A DNA stretch of 64,000 nucleotides, taken from Mycobacterium sp. E787 (GTDB lineage: Bacteria > Actinomycetota > Actinomycetes > Mycobacteriales > Mycobacteriaceae). The stretch lies in NCBI RefSeq assembly GCF_001668725.1, contig NZ_LZKL01000025.1, positions 62,001-126,000 of the forward strand, written 5' to 3'. Of this stretch, positions 50,889-60,150 are shown in pieces. The notes below the pieces were generated by a model, which had not been told where the DNA came from, did no database searches, and worked only from the letters and a program-made list of their open reading frames with translations. Position 1 is the stretch's first letter; every line of letters begins with the position of its first letter. The position numbers and the translations under genes were made by a program.

Positions 50889-51061
50889 GCCGCCGGGCAA
50901 AGGGCAAGAAAGGGCTTTGGCCCCTAAGGAATGTGAGGGGCACGCACTTACCGTCATAGCGGCGCCGACGCTAGGAGAAGCCGCTCAATGCCGATCGTGA
51001 CCCCGTGGCCGTCTTCGCAACCGGGTCTCCCGGCGCACAGCCGAAAGAACGCGTGCCGCGC

Positions 51062-52396
51062 ATGAACGCCGCGACGCCCGGCCCGGCACCCACGCGCAAA
51101 GGGGCGATCACTGTCGCCGGCGCGACAGCCATCGGCGTCGGCGGGATGATGGGCGCCGGGCTCTACACGCTGCTCGGGCTGGCGTCGACGACCGCAGGGG
51201 TATGGCTGCCGGTCGCCTTCCTGATCGGCGGCGTCGTGTCGATGTTCAGCGTGTACTCCTACGCCAAGCTCGGGGCGCGATACCCCAGCCGCGGAGGCGC
51301 GGCGCAATTCCTGGTCCGCTGCTTCGGCGACGGCGTGATCGCGGGCGGCCTCAATATCTTTCAGTTCCTCGGCTGGATCATTGCGATGGCGCTGTACGCC
51401 GCGGGGTTCGCCGGCTACGTCCGGGCCCTGCTGCCGTGGGACATCCCGGGCTGGTCGGAGAAGGCCATCGGCATCGGGCTGATCGTCGTCGTGGTGCTCG
51501 TCAACCTCGTGGGCAGTAAGTTCGTGGGCCGCTCGGAGCTGTTCGTTGTCAGCATCGAGCTGGCGATCCTGGTTGCCTTCGTCGGCTTCGGACTGGCCAA
51601 GAGCGATCCGGGGCGCTTCGGCCACAACGATGATCACAGGTTCATCGGCGTGCTCTTCGCGGCCGGCCTGCTCTATGTCACCTATGAGGGCTTCGGCGTC
51701 GTGACGAATTCGGCCGGCGATATGCGCGACCCCGCCTGGGAGCTGCCCCGGGCGATGTTCTCGGCGCTGGGCATCGTGATCACGGTCTACCTACTGGTCA
51801 GCGCGGTGGTGGTGATGACGATGACGCTGCCGGCCATAGAGGCCAATTCCGGACATGTGTTGTCCGAGGCCGGCCGCGAGGTTTTCGGCCGGGCCGGATT
51901 CATCGTCATCGGGCTCGCCGCGCTGCTTGCGACCGCTTCCGGCGTCAACGCCACCATGTTCGGCGACACCAACCTGGCATTCGTCGTGGCCCGGACCGGC
52001 GAGCTGCCGCGCGGCTTTGCCCGCGGCGTGTGGCACGGCGGCACCGGTGGACTGTTCATCGCCGCCGCGCTGACCGCGGCGTTCGTGCTGTTCTTTCCGC
52101 TCGCCGCGGTGGGCCAGATGGCCAGCCTGGCGTTCTTGATCGTCTACGGCACCGTCAGCGCAGGACACCTGCGGGTGTGGCGCGACACCGGCGCCAAGAG
52201 GTGGCTGCTCGTCACCGCCGTGGTGCTCAACCTGGGCCTTTTCCTCCTGCTGCTGGGCTACAGCATCCACACCGGCCCGCCGAGCACCTGGATCACGCTG
52301 ATAGCCGTCCTGGCGACCAGTTTCGTCGTCGAGTATGGCTACCGGCGGCGCACGGGTCGCCGCCTGAAGCTGGATGCAGCCAGCCAACCGGCCTAA
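51062..52396 (+). CDS. APC-family amino acid permease
   Basis: About 444 residues. I use ATG 51062 (MNAATPGPAPTRKGAITVAG); a GTG at 51005 is possible but has no ribosome site. Eleven or twelve hydrophobic helices are seen. Helix 1 carries the glycine-rich unwound motif AIGVGGMMGAGLYTLLG found in APC transporters, and helix 6 region LLYVTYEGFGVVTNSAGDMR is also typical. It most resembles amino-acid/cationic-amine permeases; the substrate cannot be told. It is flanked on both sides by paralogous DUF5666-like genes on the opposite strand. None of these is in the equivalent M. tuberculosis interval. Confidence 0.85.
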   Translation: MNAATPGPAPTRKGAITVAGATAIGVGGMMGAGLYTLLGLASTTAGVWLPVAFLIGGVVSMFSVYSYAKLGARYPSRGGAAQFLVRCFGDGVIAGGLNIFQFLGWIIAMALYAAGFAGYVRALLPWDIPGWSEKAIGIGLIVVVVLVNLVGSKFVGRSELFVVSIELAILVAFVGFGLAKSDPGRFGHNDDHRFIGVLFAAGLLYVTYEGFGVVTNSAGDMRDPAWELPRAMFSALGIVITVYLLVSAVVVMTMTLPAIEANSGHVLSEAGREVFGRAGFIVIGLAALLATASGVNATMFGDTNLAFVVARTGELPRGFARGVWHGGTGGLFIAAALTAAFVLFFPLAAVGQMASLAFLIVYGTVSAGHLRVWRDTGAKRWLLVTAVVLNLGLFLLLLGYSIHTGPPSTWITLIAVLATSFVVEYGYRRRTGRRLKLDAASQPA

Positions 52397-52429
52397 CCAC
52401 GACTCCCGTCGCGGCGCCCACCACCGCGG

Positions 52430-53227
52430 TCACCCGTGCGGCTTGCCCCCGCACTTGCCGTCGTTGGCCGCGCGCACCGTGATGCTGGTCGCCTGCAGCG
52501 CTCCGGCGTTGTCCATCGTCCCGCGGGCGTTGAGGCACTTGCCCTGGGTGACCGCGTCGGGGGTGGCGGTGGTCATCTTCGAGTACTTGGTCTTATCGTC
52601 GACCGTCACGGCCGTCTGGGTGGTGTTACCGCTGGCGTCGCTGCCCGCGACGCTGATGGTGTTCCCCGTCACGGACGCGACTGAGCCGCGCACGGGCTGC
52701 GGCTTCGGGGGCGCCGGCGTCGGCGAGCCCGAGGGTGCGGGCTCGCTGGAACCGGGGCCGGACGCCGGTCCGGGTTGCTTGGGCTTCGGGCAGGTGCCGT
52801 TGACGGACGGGCTGACCCTCACCGATGCCGCGGTCACCGGCTGCCCGTTTTGGGCTTCCCGGGTGGGCTGCACGGTGACGCAGCTGCCCGAGGTGACGTC
52901 GCCCAGCGTGGCCGGCGAGACCTCGGTGATCTTGGTCGTCGAGGTGAAGTTGACGGCGGCGTTGCTCTTGTCTTCCTTCGTGACCTGGATCGAGTTCCCC
53001 GCGACGGACGCGATCAGGCCGCTCACCTTGGCCTCGTTCTGGGCCTGCGCCGGCGAGGTGGTGGTGGAGGTCACTGTGGACGTGGATGTCGACGTCGACG
53101 TCGGAGCCGATTTGTTCGACGAGCCGCACGCCGCGACGGACAAGGCGGTGACGCCCGTGACCGCGAGGATGGCCAGCCGGGTGAGCCGGGGCGCGGGACA
53201 GCTTGCTGAGATCAACGTTTCCCCCAT
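52430..53227 (-). CDS. DUF5666-like lipoprotein, paralog of the gene at 50053
   Basis: A 265-residue exported protein. The hydrophobic segment LTRLAILAVTGVTALSVAAC ends in a good lipobox (VAAC, Cys34), so it is probably a lipoprotein. After a Ser/Thr-rich linker come two DUF5666-like repeats (KVSGLIASVAGNSIQVTKED and PVRGSVASVTGNTISVAG), with Cys at SGSCVTVQPT and NGTCPKPKQP. The ATG at 53227 (MGETLISASC) may be upstream of the real start: the TTG at Leu5 has GGGGGA just before it and would align with the paralog. It converges on the APC permease. Function is unknown. Confidence 0.8.
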   Translation of the reverse strand: MGETLISASCPAPRLTRLAILAVTGVTALSVAACGSSNKSAPTSTSTSTSTVTSTTTSPAQAQNEAKVSGLIASVAGNSIQVTKEDKSNAAVNFTSTTKITEVSPATLGDVTSGSCVTVQPTREAQNGQPVTAASVRVSPSVNGTCPKPKQPGPASGPGSSEPAPSGSPTPAPPKPQPVRGSVASVTGNTISVAGSDASGNTTQTAVTVDDKTKYSKMTTATPDAVTQGKCLNARGTMDNAGALQATSITVRAANDGKCGGKPHG

Positions 53228-53290
53228 TCGTGAGTCGGACCACGAAAAGATGTACCCGATGGAGCTGTGGCCGAGCTGTGTAACGCGCGG

Positions 53291-55120
53291 TCAGAACGCG
53301 TCTTCGGGGACGCGCATGATGTCGTTGTCGATGGACTCGATGACCCTGCGCTGCGCGGCCAACCTGGGCAGCACGTTCTTGGCGAAGAACGTGGCGGTCG
53401 CGACCTTGCCCTGGTAGAAGTGCTTGTCGCTGCTCGACGTCGTGTCGGCCAGCGCGCGGCGCGCGATGCCGGCCTGGACCAGCAACCGCCAGCCGATGAG
53501 CAGGTCACCGACCGCGAGCAGGTAGCGCACCGATCCCAGCCCGACCTTGTAGATCTCGGTGGGGTGCTGGGAGGCCGACATCAGGTATCCGGTCAGCGCG
53601 CCCGTCATCGCGGTAACTTCGTCGAGTGCGGCTTGCACCAACTCGGCCTGCGGCTTCAGCTCCTCGTCACAGGTGTCGATGGTGCGGCTGATCTGAGCCG
53701 TCAGGAATTGCAGCGCATGGCCGCGGTCGCGCACGATCTTGCGGAAGAAGAAATCCAGCGCCTGGATGGCGGTCGTGCCCTCGTAGAGCGAATCGATCTT
53801 CGAGTCGCGGATGTACTGCTCGATCGGATAGTCGACCAGGAAGCCCGAACCCCCCAGCGTCTGCAGCGATTCGGTCAGCACCTCGTAGGCCCGCTCGGAG
53901 CTCACGCCCTTGACGATCGGCAGCAGCAGGTCGTCGATGCGATGCGCCATGTCCGGATCGGCACCCGAAACCCGTTGCGCCACATCGGGATCCTGATGGG
54001 CGGCGGCATACATGTAGAGCGCCCGCAGGCCCTCGGCGTACGCCTTCTGGGTCATCAGGCTGCGACGCACGTCGGGGTGATGGATGATCGTGACCCGCGG
54101 GGCGGTCTTGTCCGCCATCTGGGTGATGTCGGCGCCTTGTACCCGCTCCTTGGCGAACGCCAGGGCGTTCAGGTATCCGGTGGACAGGGTGCCGGCGGCC
54201 TTCACGCCGATCGTCATGCGGGCCTGCTCGATCACCGTGAACATCTGCGCGATCCCGTTGTGCACGTCGCCCACCAGGTAGCCGACGGCGGGCACATCGC
54301 CGTCGCCGAAGGTCAATTCACACGTCGGCGAGGACTTGATGCCCATCTTGTGTTCCAGCCCGGTCGCGAAAACGCCGTTGCGGGAACCGAGTTCGAACGT
54401 CTCGGGGTCGAACAGGTACTTGGGCACATAGAACAGGCTCAACCCTTTGGTGCCCGGGCCGGCGCCCTCCGGCCGGGCCAGCACGAGGTGGAAGATGTTC
54501 TCGGCGGTCTCGCCGACGTCACCGCCGGAGATGAACCGCTTGACGCCCTCGATGTGCCATGTGCCATCGGGTTGCTGGATGGCCTTGGCGCGGCCCGCCC
54601 CGACGTCGGACCCGGCGTCGGGCTCGGTGAGCACCATGGTGGCCTGCCAGCCGCGCTCCACGCCCGCGGCCGCCCACCGCCGTTGCTGCTCGTTGCCCTC
54701 TTCGTAGAGCGCCTGGGCCATGAACGGGCCGAAGTTGAAGAAGTTCGCCGACGGGTTGGCGCACAGGATCATCTCGTTGACCGCCCAGGCCAGCGGGGGC
54801 GGCGCCGGCATGCCGCCGATCTCCTCGGCCAGCCCCAGCCGCCACCACCCGGCCTCCTTGATCGCGTGCACCGTCTTGGCCAGCTCGTCGGGCACGCTGA
54901 TCGTGTGCTCAGCGGGGTCGAAGACCGGCGGATTGCGGTCGGCCGCGGCGAACGATTCCGCGACCGGGCCCTCCGCCAGGCGAGCGGCTTCGGCCAAAAT
55001 CGTGCGGACGGTGTCCTCGTCGAGGTCGCCGTAGCGTTCGGTGCCAAGGACGGCGCCGATTTCGAGAACGTCGAACAGGTTGAACTCGAGATCGCGGACG
55101 TTAGCGATGTAGTGGCCCAA
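53291..55120 (-). CDS. fadE15: Acyl-CoA dehydrogenase FadE15
   Basis: A 609-residue long-form acyl-CoA dehydrogenase, the same length I recall for FadE15 (Rv1467c). It oxidises acyl-CoA to trans-2-enoyl-CoA with FAD. Visible are the FAD-binding block [40 protein letters not shown], and the C-terminal catalytic region [18 protein letters not shown], where a Glu serves as the base. The long form has an extra helical N and C domain. The TTG start ([19 protein letters not shown]) follows GGGAGGGA. Its partner genes are not obvious here. Confidence 0.94.
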   Translation of the reverse strand: MGHYIANVRDLEFNLFDVLEIGAVLGTERYGDLDEDTVRTILAEAARLAEGPVAESFAAADRNPPVFDPAEHTISVPDELAKTVHAIKEAGWWRLGLAEEIGGMPAPPPLAWAVNEMILCANPSANFFNFGPFMAQALYEEGNEQQRRWAAAGVERGWQATMVLTEPDAGSDVGAGRAKAIQQPDGTWHIEGVKRFISGGDVGETAENIFHLVLARPEGAGPGTKGLSLFYVPKYLFDPETFELGSRNGVFATGLEHKMGIKSSPTCELTFGDGDVPAVGYLVGDVHNGIAQMFTVIEQARMTIGVKAAGTLSTGYLNALAFAKERVQGADITQMADKTAPRVTIIHHPDVRRSLMTQKAYAEGLRALYMYAAAHQDPDVAQRVSGADPDMAHRIDDLLLPIVKGVSSERAYEVLTESLQTLGGSGFLVDYPIEQYIRDSKIDSLYEGTTAIQALDFFFRKIVRDRGHALQFLTAQISRTIDTCDEELKPQAELVQAALDEVTAMTGALTGYLMSASQHPTEIYKVGLGSVRYLLAVGDLLIGWRLLVQAGIARRALADTTSSSDKHFYQGKVATATFFAKNVLPRLAAQRRVIESIDNDIMRVPEDAF

Positions 55121-55201
55121 CGCGATTCCCTCCCGCCCGATTGGTCAGCGCCAAGTCTGTAGGACGCGGGAAAACGTACGCAACCGTAAGTAGGAGGGCC
55201 G

Positions 55202-56140
55202 CTACCCGGGCGCGCCGTGCGCGCCGAACAGGAGCCCGCCCGTGCCGCCGACACCGGGGTTGTGGGGAGGCACGGCGCCGGGGGCGTTGCCGCCGTTGCC
55301 GCCGTTGCCGACAAGTATCGCGTTGCCCCCGTTGCCGCCATCGCCAGTCACCGCTCCGCCGGGGCCGCCGTTGCCGCCGTTGCCGAACAACCCGGCCTGG
55401 CCGCCCGTCCCCCCGTTGCTCGTGCTTCCGCCGCCGCCACCGGCGCCGCCGTTGCCATAGAAGAACCCGGCGTTGCCGCCGGCGCCACCGCCGCCGAAGG
55501 ACAGCGAGTCACCGCCGGTGCCCCCGAAGCCGAACAGGAGCGCCCTGCCGCCTGCGCCGCCCCCGGCGGCTCCGGCGCCGCCCGCACCGCCATTGCCCCA
55601 CAGCAGCCCGCCGTTCCCGCCGGCCCCGCCGGTCCCGCCGGGCACGCCGGCGCCGCCGATGCCGCCACTGCCGAGCAGGCCGGCGTCGCCGCCCCTGCCG
55701 CCCGGCCCGCCATTACCTCCGTTTCCGAACAAGATTCCGCCACCCTCGCCGGCCTGGCCGATCGCGGTGCCGTTGTTTCCGTTTCCGATCAGGGGGCGGC
55801 CGATCAGCAGTCGGGTGGGCTCGTTGATCAGGTTGAACAGCGGCTTCAAGGGGTTGGTGCCGGCCGCTTCTGTGGCGCCATACGCTGCCGCGCCGCCAAG
55901 CAGGTTCTGCACGAATTGGTCGTGAAACGCCGCGGCCTGGGCGCTCAGCGCCTGATAGGTCTGGGCGTGCGCGCCGAATACGGCGGCGATTGCGGCCGAC
56001 ACCTCGTCGGCCCCCGCGGCGGCCACGGTGGTCGTCCGGGCCGCCACGGCCGAATTAACCTCATTGATTGTCGAACCGATGCGCGCCAGATTCCCGGCGG
56101 CCCCCGACAACAATTCCGTGTCCGCGACCAAAAATGACAT
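55202..56140 (-). CDS. PE_PGRS family protein (position of PE_PGRS29)
   Basis: A 312-residue PE_PGRS protein. The PE domain (residues 1 to about 95, MSFLVADTELLSGAAGNLAR) is followed by the [13 protein letters not shown] linker and then PGRS repeats (GGAGGxGG) to the end, finishing GGLLFGAHGAPG. It has no additional C-terminal domain, unlike the PE_PGRS at 1-1224. PE domains direct export by ESX-5 and surface display; PGRS regions are thought to be structural or immune-modulating. An AGGAGG ribosome site sets the ATG. It sits between fadE15 and the thioredoxin as PE_PGRS29 does; ctpD, which follows in M. tuberculosis, is absent. Confidence 0.9.
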   Translation of the reverse strand: MSFLVADTELLSGAAGNLARIGSTINEVNSAVAARTTTVAAAGADEVSAAIAAVFGAHAQTYQALSAQAAAFHDQFVQNLLGGAAAYGATEAAGTNPLKPLFNLINEPTRLLIGRPLIGNGNNGTAIGQAGEGGGILFGNGGNGGPGGRGGDAGLLGSGGIGGAGVPGGTGGAGGNGGLLWGNGGAGGAGAAGGGAGGRALLFGFGGTGGDSLSFGGGGAGGNAGFFYGNGGAGGGGGSTSNGGTGGQAGLFGNGGNGGPGGAVTGDGGNGGNAILVGNGGNGGNAPGAVPPHNPGVGGTGGLLFGAHGAPG

Positions 56141-56391
56141 CCCGCACCTCCTGCTGAAGCGGCGACGACGGCAAAAGCCTAACGCGATTTTGCAGCTGTG
56201 GGCGGTCTTTATTTGTCATCTGTTTAACTGGTGAATTCGATTGCACACGTATACATTTCACACAGTGTCGAATTGCAATCGAGGGGAGCCGAGGACCGCC
56301 GTAAATCGGGTGGTTCGACCGATGTAGCGATCGTTCTCGTCGCTGTGCCACCCGGTCGGGGCACGCTGGCCGACCGGCCCCTGCCGATATG

Positions 56392-56417
56392 GGAACATCG
56401 TGCCCACGAGCGACGTT
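56392..56417 (+). promoter_or_regulatory. SigH-like promoter of the thioredoxin gene
   Basis: GGAAC (56392-56396) and GTT (56415-56417, in CGTT) are 18 bases apart, fitting the SigH consensus GGAAY-N18/19-GTT. The GTG start of the thioredoxin is 9 bases after the -10, so the mRNA would be nearly leaderless. Confidence 0.6.
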
Positions 56418-56426
56418 AGGGGACTT

Positions 56427-56777
56427 GTGACAACACGCGATCTCACTGCTGAGAAGTTCAACGAAACCATCGAGGGCAACGACATCGTCCTCGTCGACTT
56501 TTGGGCGTCTTGGTGCGGTCCGTGTCGCCAGTTCGCGCCGACCTTCCAGGCGTCATCGGAGCAGCACCCCGACATCGTCTACGCCAAGGTCGACACCGAG
56601 GCCGAGCAACAGCTCGCGGCGGCCGCCCAGATCAGGTCCATTCCGACGCTGATGGCCTTCAAGAAGGGCAAGCTGCTGTTCAACCAGGCCGGAGCGCTGC
56701 CGCCGGCGGCCCTGGAAGACCTGGTACAGCAGATCAAGGCCTTCGACGTCGATGCCGCCGAGGCCGAGCAGGCCTGA
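56427..56777 (+). CDS. Thioredoxin (Rv1470/Rv1471 type)
   Basis: A 116-residue thioredoxin, a cytosolic disulfide reductase fed by thioredoxin reductase. The redox site is WASWCGPCRQF with Cys30 and Cys33, and the cis-Pro is in IRSIPTLMAF. I start at GTG 56427 (MTTRDLTAEKFNETIEGND), which matches the N terminus of M. tuberculosis homologs and lies 9 bases after a SigH-like promoter; an in-frame GTG at 56400 is less likely. Only one thioredoxin is present where M. tuberculosis has two. Confidence 0.94.
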   Translation: MTTRDLTAEKFNETIEGNDIVLVDFWASWCGPCRQFAPTFQASSEQHPDIVYAKVDTEAEQQLAAAAQIRSIPTLMAFKKGKLLFNQAGALPPAALEDLVQQIKAFDVDAAEAEQA

Positions 56778-56786
56778 CCGGTCCGG

Positions 56787-58217
56787 CTACAGCGCGGCGC
56801 CGCTGCACAGCGGCGCCAGCGCGGTGCGGCCCTCGGCAACGCGGACGTAGAGGGATTTCAGCGTCTCGAGGTAACGGGTGACCGACTCGCGCGCGACCGG
56901 GTTGTTGGGGAAGAACACCATGGCGTGCGTCTCGTTTTCGTAGCGGTTGACCCGCAGGTCGAATCGAGCCGGCACCCCGCCGTCGTGGTGGATCTTGATG
57001 TTCGACCCGCCCCACTCGGACTTGACGATGGTGGACAGCGGAGGGCTGCTGGCGTCGAGGTGGAAGAGCAGCGGGACGCGCCTGTCGGGCATCCGCAGCC
57101 ACGGCGCCAGTTCCAGCACACGACTGAACGGGACATTCGCCAGGGCTTTGCCCGAATCAAACGACTTCTGCGCGGCGCGGGCGGTGTCGCCGAACGATGA
57201 TGCGTTGACCGGGATGGTGATCGGGACAAAGCCGGTGAACCACCCGATCGTCAGGAACTCCGCCCGGCTGCTGCGGGTGTCGCACGCGACAAGGCCGTAA
57301 TACGTTTCGGCACCGGTCAATTCGTATTGGGCGAGCGCAGCGCACGCGAACACGCCGCCGCTGAAACGCGCGCCCGCGGCGATACAGGCGGATTCGAAGT
57401 TGGCCGTCTGCCGTTCGTCCATCACCGGCACGAACATCAGGTCGCAGGACCCCGAACCGTCGCCGAGCGATACCGGACACTCCGGAAGGGTTCCGTCATT
57501 GCTTTCGAAGAAGTCGACCCAGCCACGCACTTGCGGGGAGTCCAGGGTGAGGGCGGACGTGTACTCGTGTTGCCGCACACAGTAATCCGTGTAGCTACCC
57601 GGGGTGGGCAGCGCCGGCGGCGCCCCGCCGGCGAGCAGGGACGTGTACATCAGATAGAGCTCGAGGCGGATCGCGCCGAGGAACTGCGCGTCGATGTAGA
57701 TGTGGTCGATCGCAAAGCAGAAGGTGAAGTGGTCGGCGCGCTGAATGATCGCAAACCTGAAGCAATCCCAGTCCAGGGGCGTCGGCGTGGCAACGATGTG
57801 CTCCCGGAAATCCTCCGGCGTCATCTCGCCGTGCCTGATCGGAACGCATTGAATGTCGCCGGGATTGGGAAGCGTGTGCCGAACGATGCGGTCGCCATCG
57901 GCAAACTCGAACCAGCTGTGATAGGTGTCATGCCGCCGAAGGTGCGTGTTGATGACGTAGGTGAGGACTCGAATGTCGCACTTGCCGGGCATGTCCCAGC
58001 TGCCGATGCACAGCCGCGACATATCCACCCCGCGGCTGGCGTGGTCGACGAAGTTATGCAGGTGCCGGGCTTGCTGATGGCTGGCCGGCACGGCGCTTAC
58101 CGGAGCTCGCCGGATCTTGGCAAGCGAGGCGGGTGAGGGATGCCAACAGACAACCGAACCCGGCTCCGGCGCCCATTCGTCGAGGGCCCCGAAAGCCTCT
58201 TCTCCTGGGATGAACAC
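56787..58217 (-). CDS. PapA-type acyltransferase (condensation-domain family)
   Basis: A 476-residue protein resembling polyketide-associated acyltransferases of the PapA1/A2/A3 type, which acylate trehalose or other envelope lipids. The catalytic motif is HxxxD at DHIYIDAQFL (His172, Asp176), with the first of the usual two His replaced by Asp. The C-terminal structural block SEWGGSNIKIHHDGG corresponds to the DFGWG-like region. The GTG start follows GGGAGGG. No pks or mmpL gene is nearby, but a sulfolipid-addressing-type membrane protein lies divergently next door. The acceptor is unknown. It is not in this place in M. tuberculosis. Confidence 0.85.
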   Translation of the reverse strand: MFIPGEEAFGALDEWAPEPGSVVCWHPSPASLAKIRRAPVSAVPASHQQARHLHNFVDHASRGVDMSRLCIGSWDMPGKCDIRVLTYVINTHLRRHDTYHSWFEFADGDRIVRHTLPNPGDIQCVPIRHGEMTPEDFREHIVATPTPLDWDCFRFAIIQRADHFTFCFAIDHIYIDAQFLGAIRLELYLMYTSLLAGGAPPALPTPGSYTDYCVRQHEYTSALTLDSPQVRGWVDFFESNDGTLPECPVSLGDGSGSCDLMFVPVMDERQTANFESACIAAGARFSGGVFACAALAQYELTGAETYYGLVACDTRSSRAEFLTIGWFTGFVPITIPVNASSFGDTARAAQKSFDSGKALANVPFSRVLELAPWLRMPDRRVPLLFHLDASSPPLSTIVKSEWGGSNIKIHHDGGVPARFDLRVNRYENETHAMVFFPNNPVARESVTRYLETLKSLYVRVAEGRTALAPLCSGAAL

Positions 58218-58575
58218 ATTCCCTCCCTATCGCTTCACCGCCTCGGCATAGCGGATTCATAGACTCGCCGACATTCGATTATTCGCGCACCCACCTCCAC
58301 TGGTCGGAACTTGTTGCAACCCAGCGCATTCCACGCCAACGTCCGTGTCACTGTCGCGCGCGCGGCCCACCCCGGCCGTGTCGGCGAGCCATAGCCGACA
58401 CGTATCCAACGGTGGCTAAAGGTAGCAGACCAAACGAACCCACGTGGGGCGTTTCGAAGACATTTAATGTAGGCGCCCACCGCCGTCACCACGACCCGGT
58501 TGCTCGCCACGCACGCCGGCCCAATCGCCCGGAACCGGAACCGCGACCCACCCCGGTCGCGGTAAAGTCGCGCCC
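58218..58575. other. Divergent promoter region between papA-like and SfLAP genes
   Basis: The 358 bases between the divergent starts hold no convincing small gene. A TAAAGT -10 element for the + strand gene is at 58563. The region is less GC-rich near 58260-58310 than the flanking genes. I see no other operator or repeat that I can support. Confidence 0.5.
58563..58568 (+). promoter_or_regulatory. -10 element for the SfLAP gene
   Basis: TAAAGT ends 7 bases before the ATG at 58576; no Shine-Dalgarno is seen. Leaderless mRNA predicted. Confidence 0.45.
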
Positions 58576-59286
58576 ATGTGGGGCACCGTGCTGGCATTGG
58601 CGCTGGTCGCCGGTGTGGACCCGGGACGCATCGGCATCGCCCTGCTGCTGTTCTCGCGGCGACGGCCGGTGCTCCATCTGGTCGCATTGTGGCTGGGCGG
58701 GCTGGCGGTCGGCGTCGCCCTTGCCCTGGGCGCGCTGTTCGGGTTGCACGACGTCGTGCTCGGGGTCATGGACAGGGTGGAGCTCGCCACGTCGAACTCC
58801 ACGGCCGGCCGCATCCAGATCGCGATGGGCGTGTTCGCGCTGGTGCTGGCCGCGCTGATAGCGATCGGCTTTTCGGTGCGTCAACCGGCGGCGCCCGCCG
58901 GCGGCCCGTCGCAACCGGCCGGCTCGACGGCGCTCGCGCGGTTGTCGACGCGCGCCCTGGAGGCGCTGCGCGCCGGGCCGCCCTGGATCACCTTCCTGGT
59001 CGGGGTCGGCATCACGACCGATTTCCGGTACCTGGCGGCGCTCACCGTGATCCTGGCGTCGGGCGCCGCCCTCGGCACCCAGGTCACCGCGGCCGCGGCA
59101 TACACGCTGGTCGGGCTGGCGTTCGCCGAAATCCCCCTGGTCTGCCACCTGGCGGCGCCGGAGCGGACCGGCGCGGTGATGTCGCGCGTGCACGATTGGG
59201 TGCAGGCCCGCAGGCGGGCCGCCCTGGGGCTCGTCGTGGCGGCGCTGGGCGTTTTCCTGATGACCGCGGGCCTGGGCCACGTCTGA
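58576..59286 (+). CDS. Sulfolipid/GPL-addressing membrane protein (SfLAP/GAP family)
   Basis: A 236-residue polytopic protein with about six hydrophobic helices. It begins MWGTVLALALVAGVDPGRIG, and LLLFSRRRPVLHLVALWLGG is characteristic of the GAP/SfLAP family. Members help move glycopeptidolipids (Gap) or sulfolipid (Sap, beside papA1) to the cell surface. The central loop (QPAAPAGGPSQPAG) is cytoplasmic-like, then GPPWITFLVGVGITTDFRYL follows. It lies divergent from a papA-like gene, as Sap-type proteins accompany PapA enzymes elsewhere, so a shared envelope lipid is likely. echA12 follows after 36 bases. Confidence 0.85.
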   Translation: MWGTVLALALVAGVDPGRIGIALLLFSRRRPVLHLVALWLGGLAVGVALALGALFGLHDVVLGVMDRVELATSNSTAGRIQIAMGVFALVLAALIAIGFSVRQPAAPAGGPSQPAGSTALARLSTRALEALRAGPPWITFLVGVGITTDFRYLAALTVILASGAALGTQVTAAAAYTLVGLAFAEIPLVCHLAAPERTGAVMSRVHDWVQARRRAALGLVVAALGVFLMTAGLGHV

Positions 59287-59310
59287 GCCCGGGGGCGTTC
59301 GGGCACGCGT

Positions 59311-59316
59311 TACCTT
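59311..59316 (+). promoter_or_regulatory. -10 element for echA12
   Basis: TACCTT ends 6 bases before the GTG at 59323, with no Shine-Dalgarno. It predicts a leaderless echA12 mRNA. Confidence 0.45.
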
Positions 59317-59322
59317 TCACGG

Positions 59323-60132
59323 GTGAGTCTGGTACTGGTAGAGCAACCGCGGCCCGGTGTCGCGCTGATAACCCTCAATCGGCCCGAGCGGATGAATTCC
59401 ATGGCGTTCGACGTCATGGTCCCGCTCAAAGAGGCCCTTGAGCAGGTCACTTACGACAATTCCGTGCGCGTCGTCGTGTTGACCGGGGCGGGTCGCGGAT
59501 TCTCTTCCGGCGCCGACCACAAGTCCGCGGGCACCGTGCCCAACGTCGACGGGTTGACCCGCCCGACGTATGCGCTGCGGTCCATGGAGGTCCTCGACGA
59601 CGTCATCCTGGCGCTGCGGCGCCTGCATCAGCCCGTGATCGCCGCGGTCAACGGCGCCGCGATCGGCGGTGGGCTGTGTCTGGCGCTGGCCGCCGACATC
59701 CGGGTGGCCTCGACCAGCGCTTACTTCCGCGCCGCGGGCATCAACAACGGCCTGACCGCCAGTGAGCTGGGATTGAGCTACCTGTTGCCCCGGGCCATCG
59801 GGTCGTCGCGCGCGTTCGAGATCATGCTGACCGGCCGCGACGTCACCGCCGAGGAGGCAGAGCGGATCGGGCTGGTGTCGTGTCAGGTGCCGGAGGGGCA
59901 GCTGCTGGACACCTGCTACGCCATCGCCGCACGAATCGCGGCTTTCTCACGGCCGGGGACCGAGTTGACCAAGCGCACACTGTGGAGCGGGCTCGACGCC
60001 GGTAGCCTGGAGGGGCACATGCAAGCCGAAGGCCTGGGACAGCTCTTCGTCCGCCTGCTCACCGCCAACTTCGAAGAAGCGGTTGCCGCGCGCGCAGAGA
60101 AGAGGCCGCCGGTGTTCACCGACGACAAATAG
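59323..60132 (+). CDS. echA12: Enoyl-CoA hydratase/isomerase family protein EchA12
   Basis: A 269-residue crotonase-fold protein that would hydrate or isomerise an enoyl-CoA. The oxyanion-hole segments are AGRGFSSGADHKSAG and AAVNGAAIGGGLCLALAADI. At the usual catalytic Glu positions the second segment has NNGLTASELGLSYLLPRAIG, so the Glu-bearing motif is partly kept. The GTG start lies 6 bases after TACCTT. The ABC-F gene follows after 18 bases. The order matches Rv1472-Rv1473. Confidence 0.9.
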   Translation: MSLVLVEQPRPGVALITLNRPERMNSMAFDVMVPLKEALEQVTYDNSVRVVVLTGAGRGFSSGADHKSAGTVPNVDGLTRPTYALRSMEVLDDVILALRRLHQPVIAAVNGAAIGGGLCLALAADIRVASTSAYFRAAGINNGLTASELGLSYLLPRAIGSSRAFEIMLTGRDVTAEEAERIGLVSCQVPEGQLLDTCYAIAARIAAFSRPGTELTKRTLWSGLDAGSLEGHMQAEGLGQLFVRLLTANFEEAVAARAEKRPPVFTDDK

Positions 60133-60150
60133 CCAGCTAGGAGAGCAATC

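Noticed and set aside
55473-55925. Pro-rich open frame antisense to the second PE_PGRS gene
   Set aside because: Same artefact of PGRS repeats; no ribosome site or family motif.
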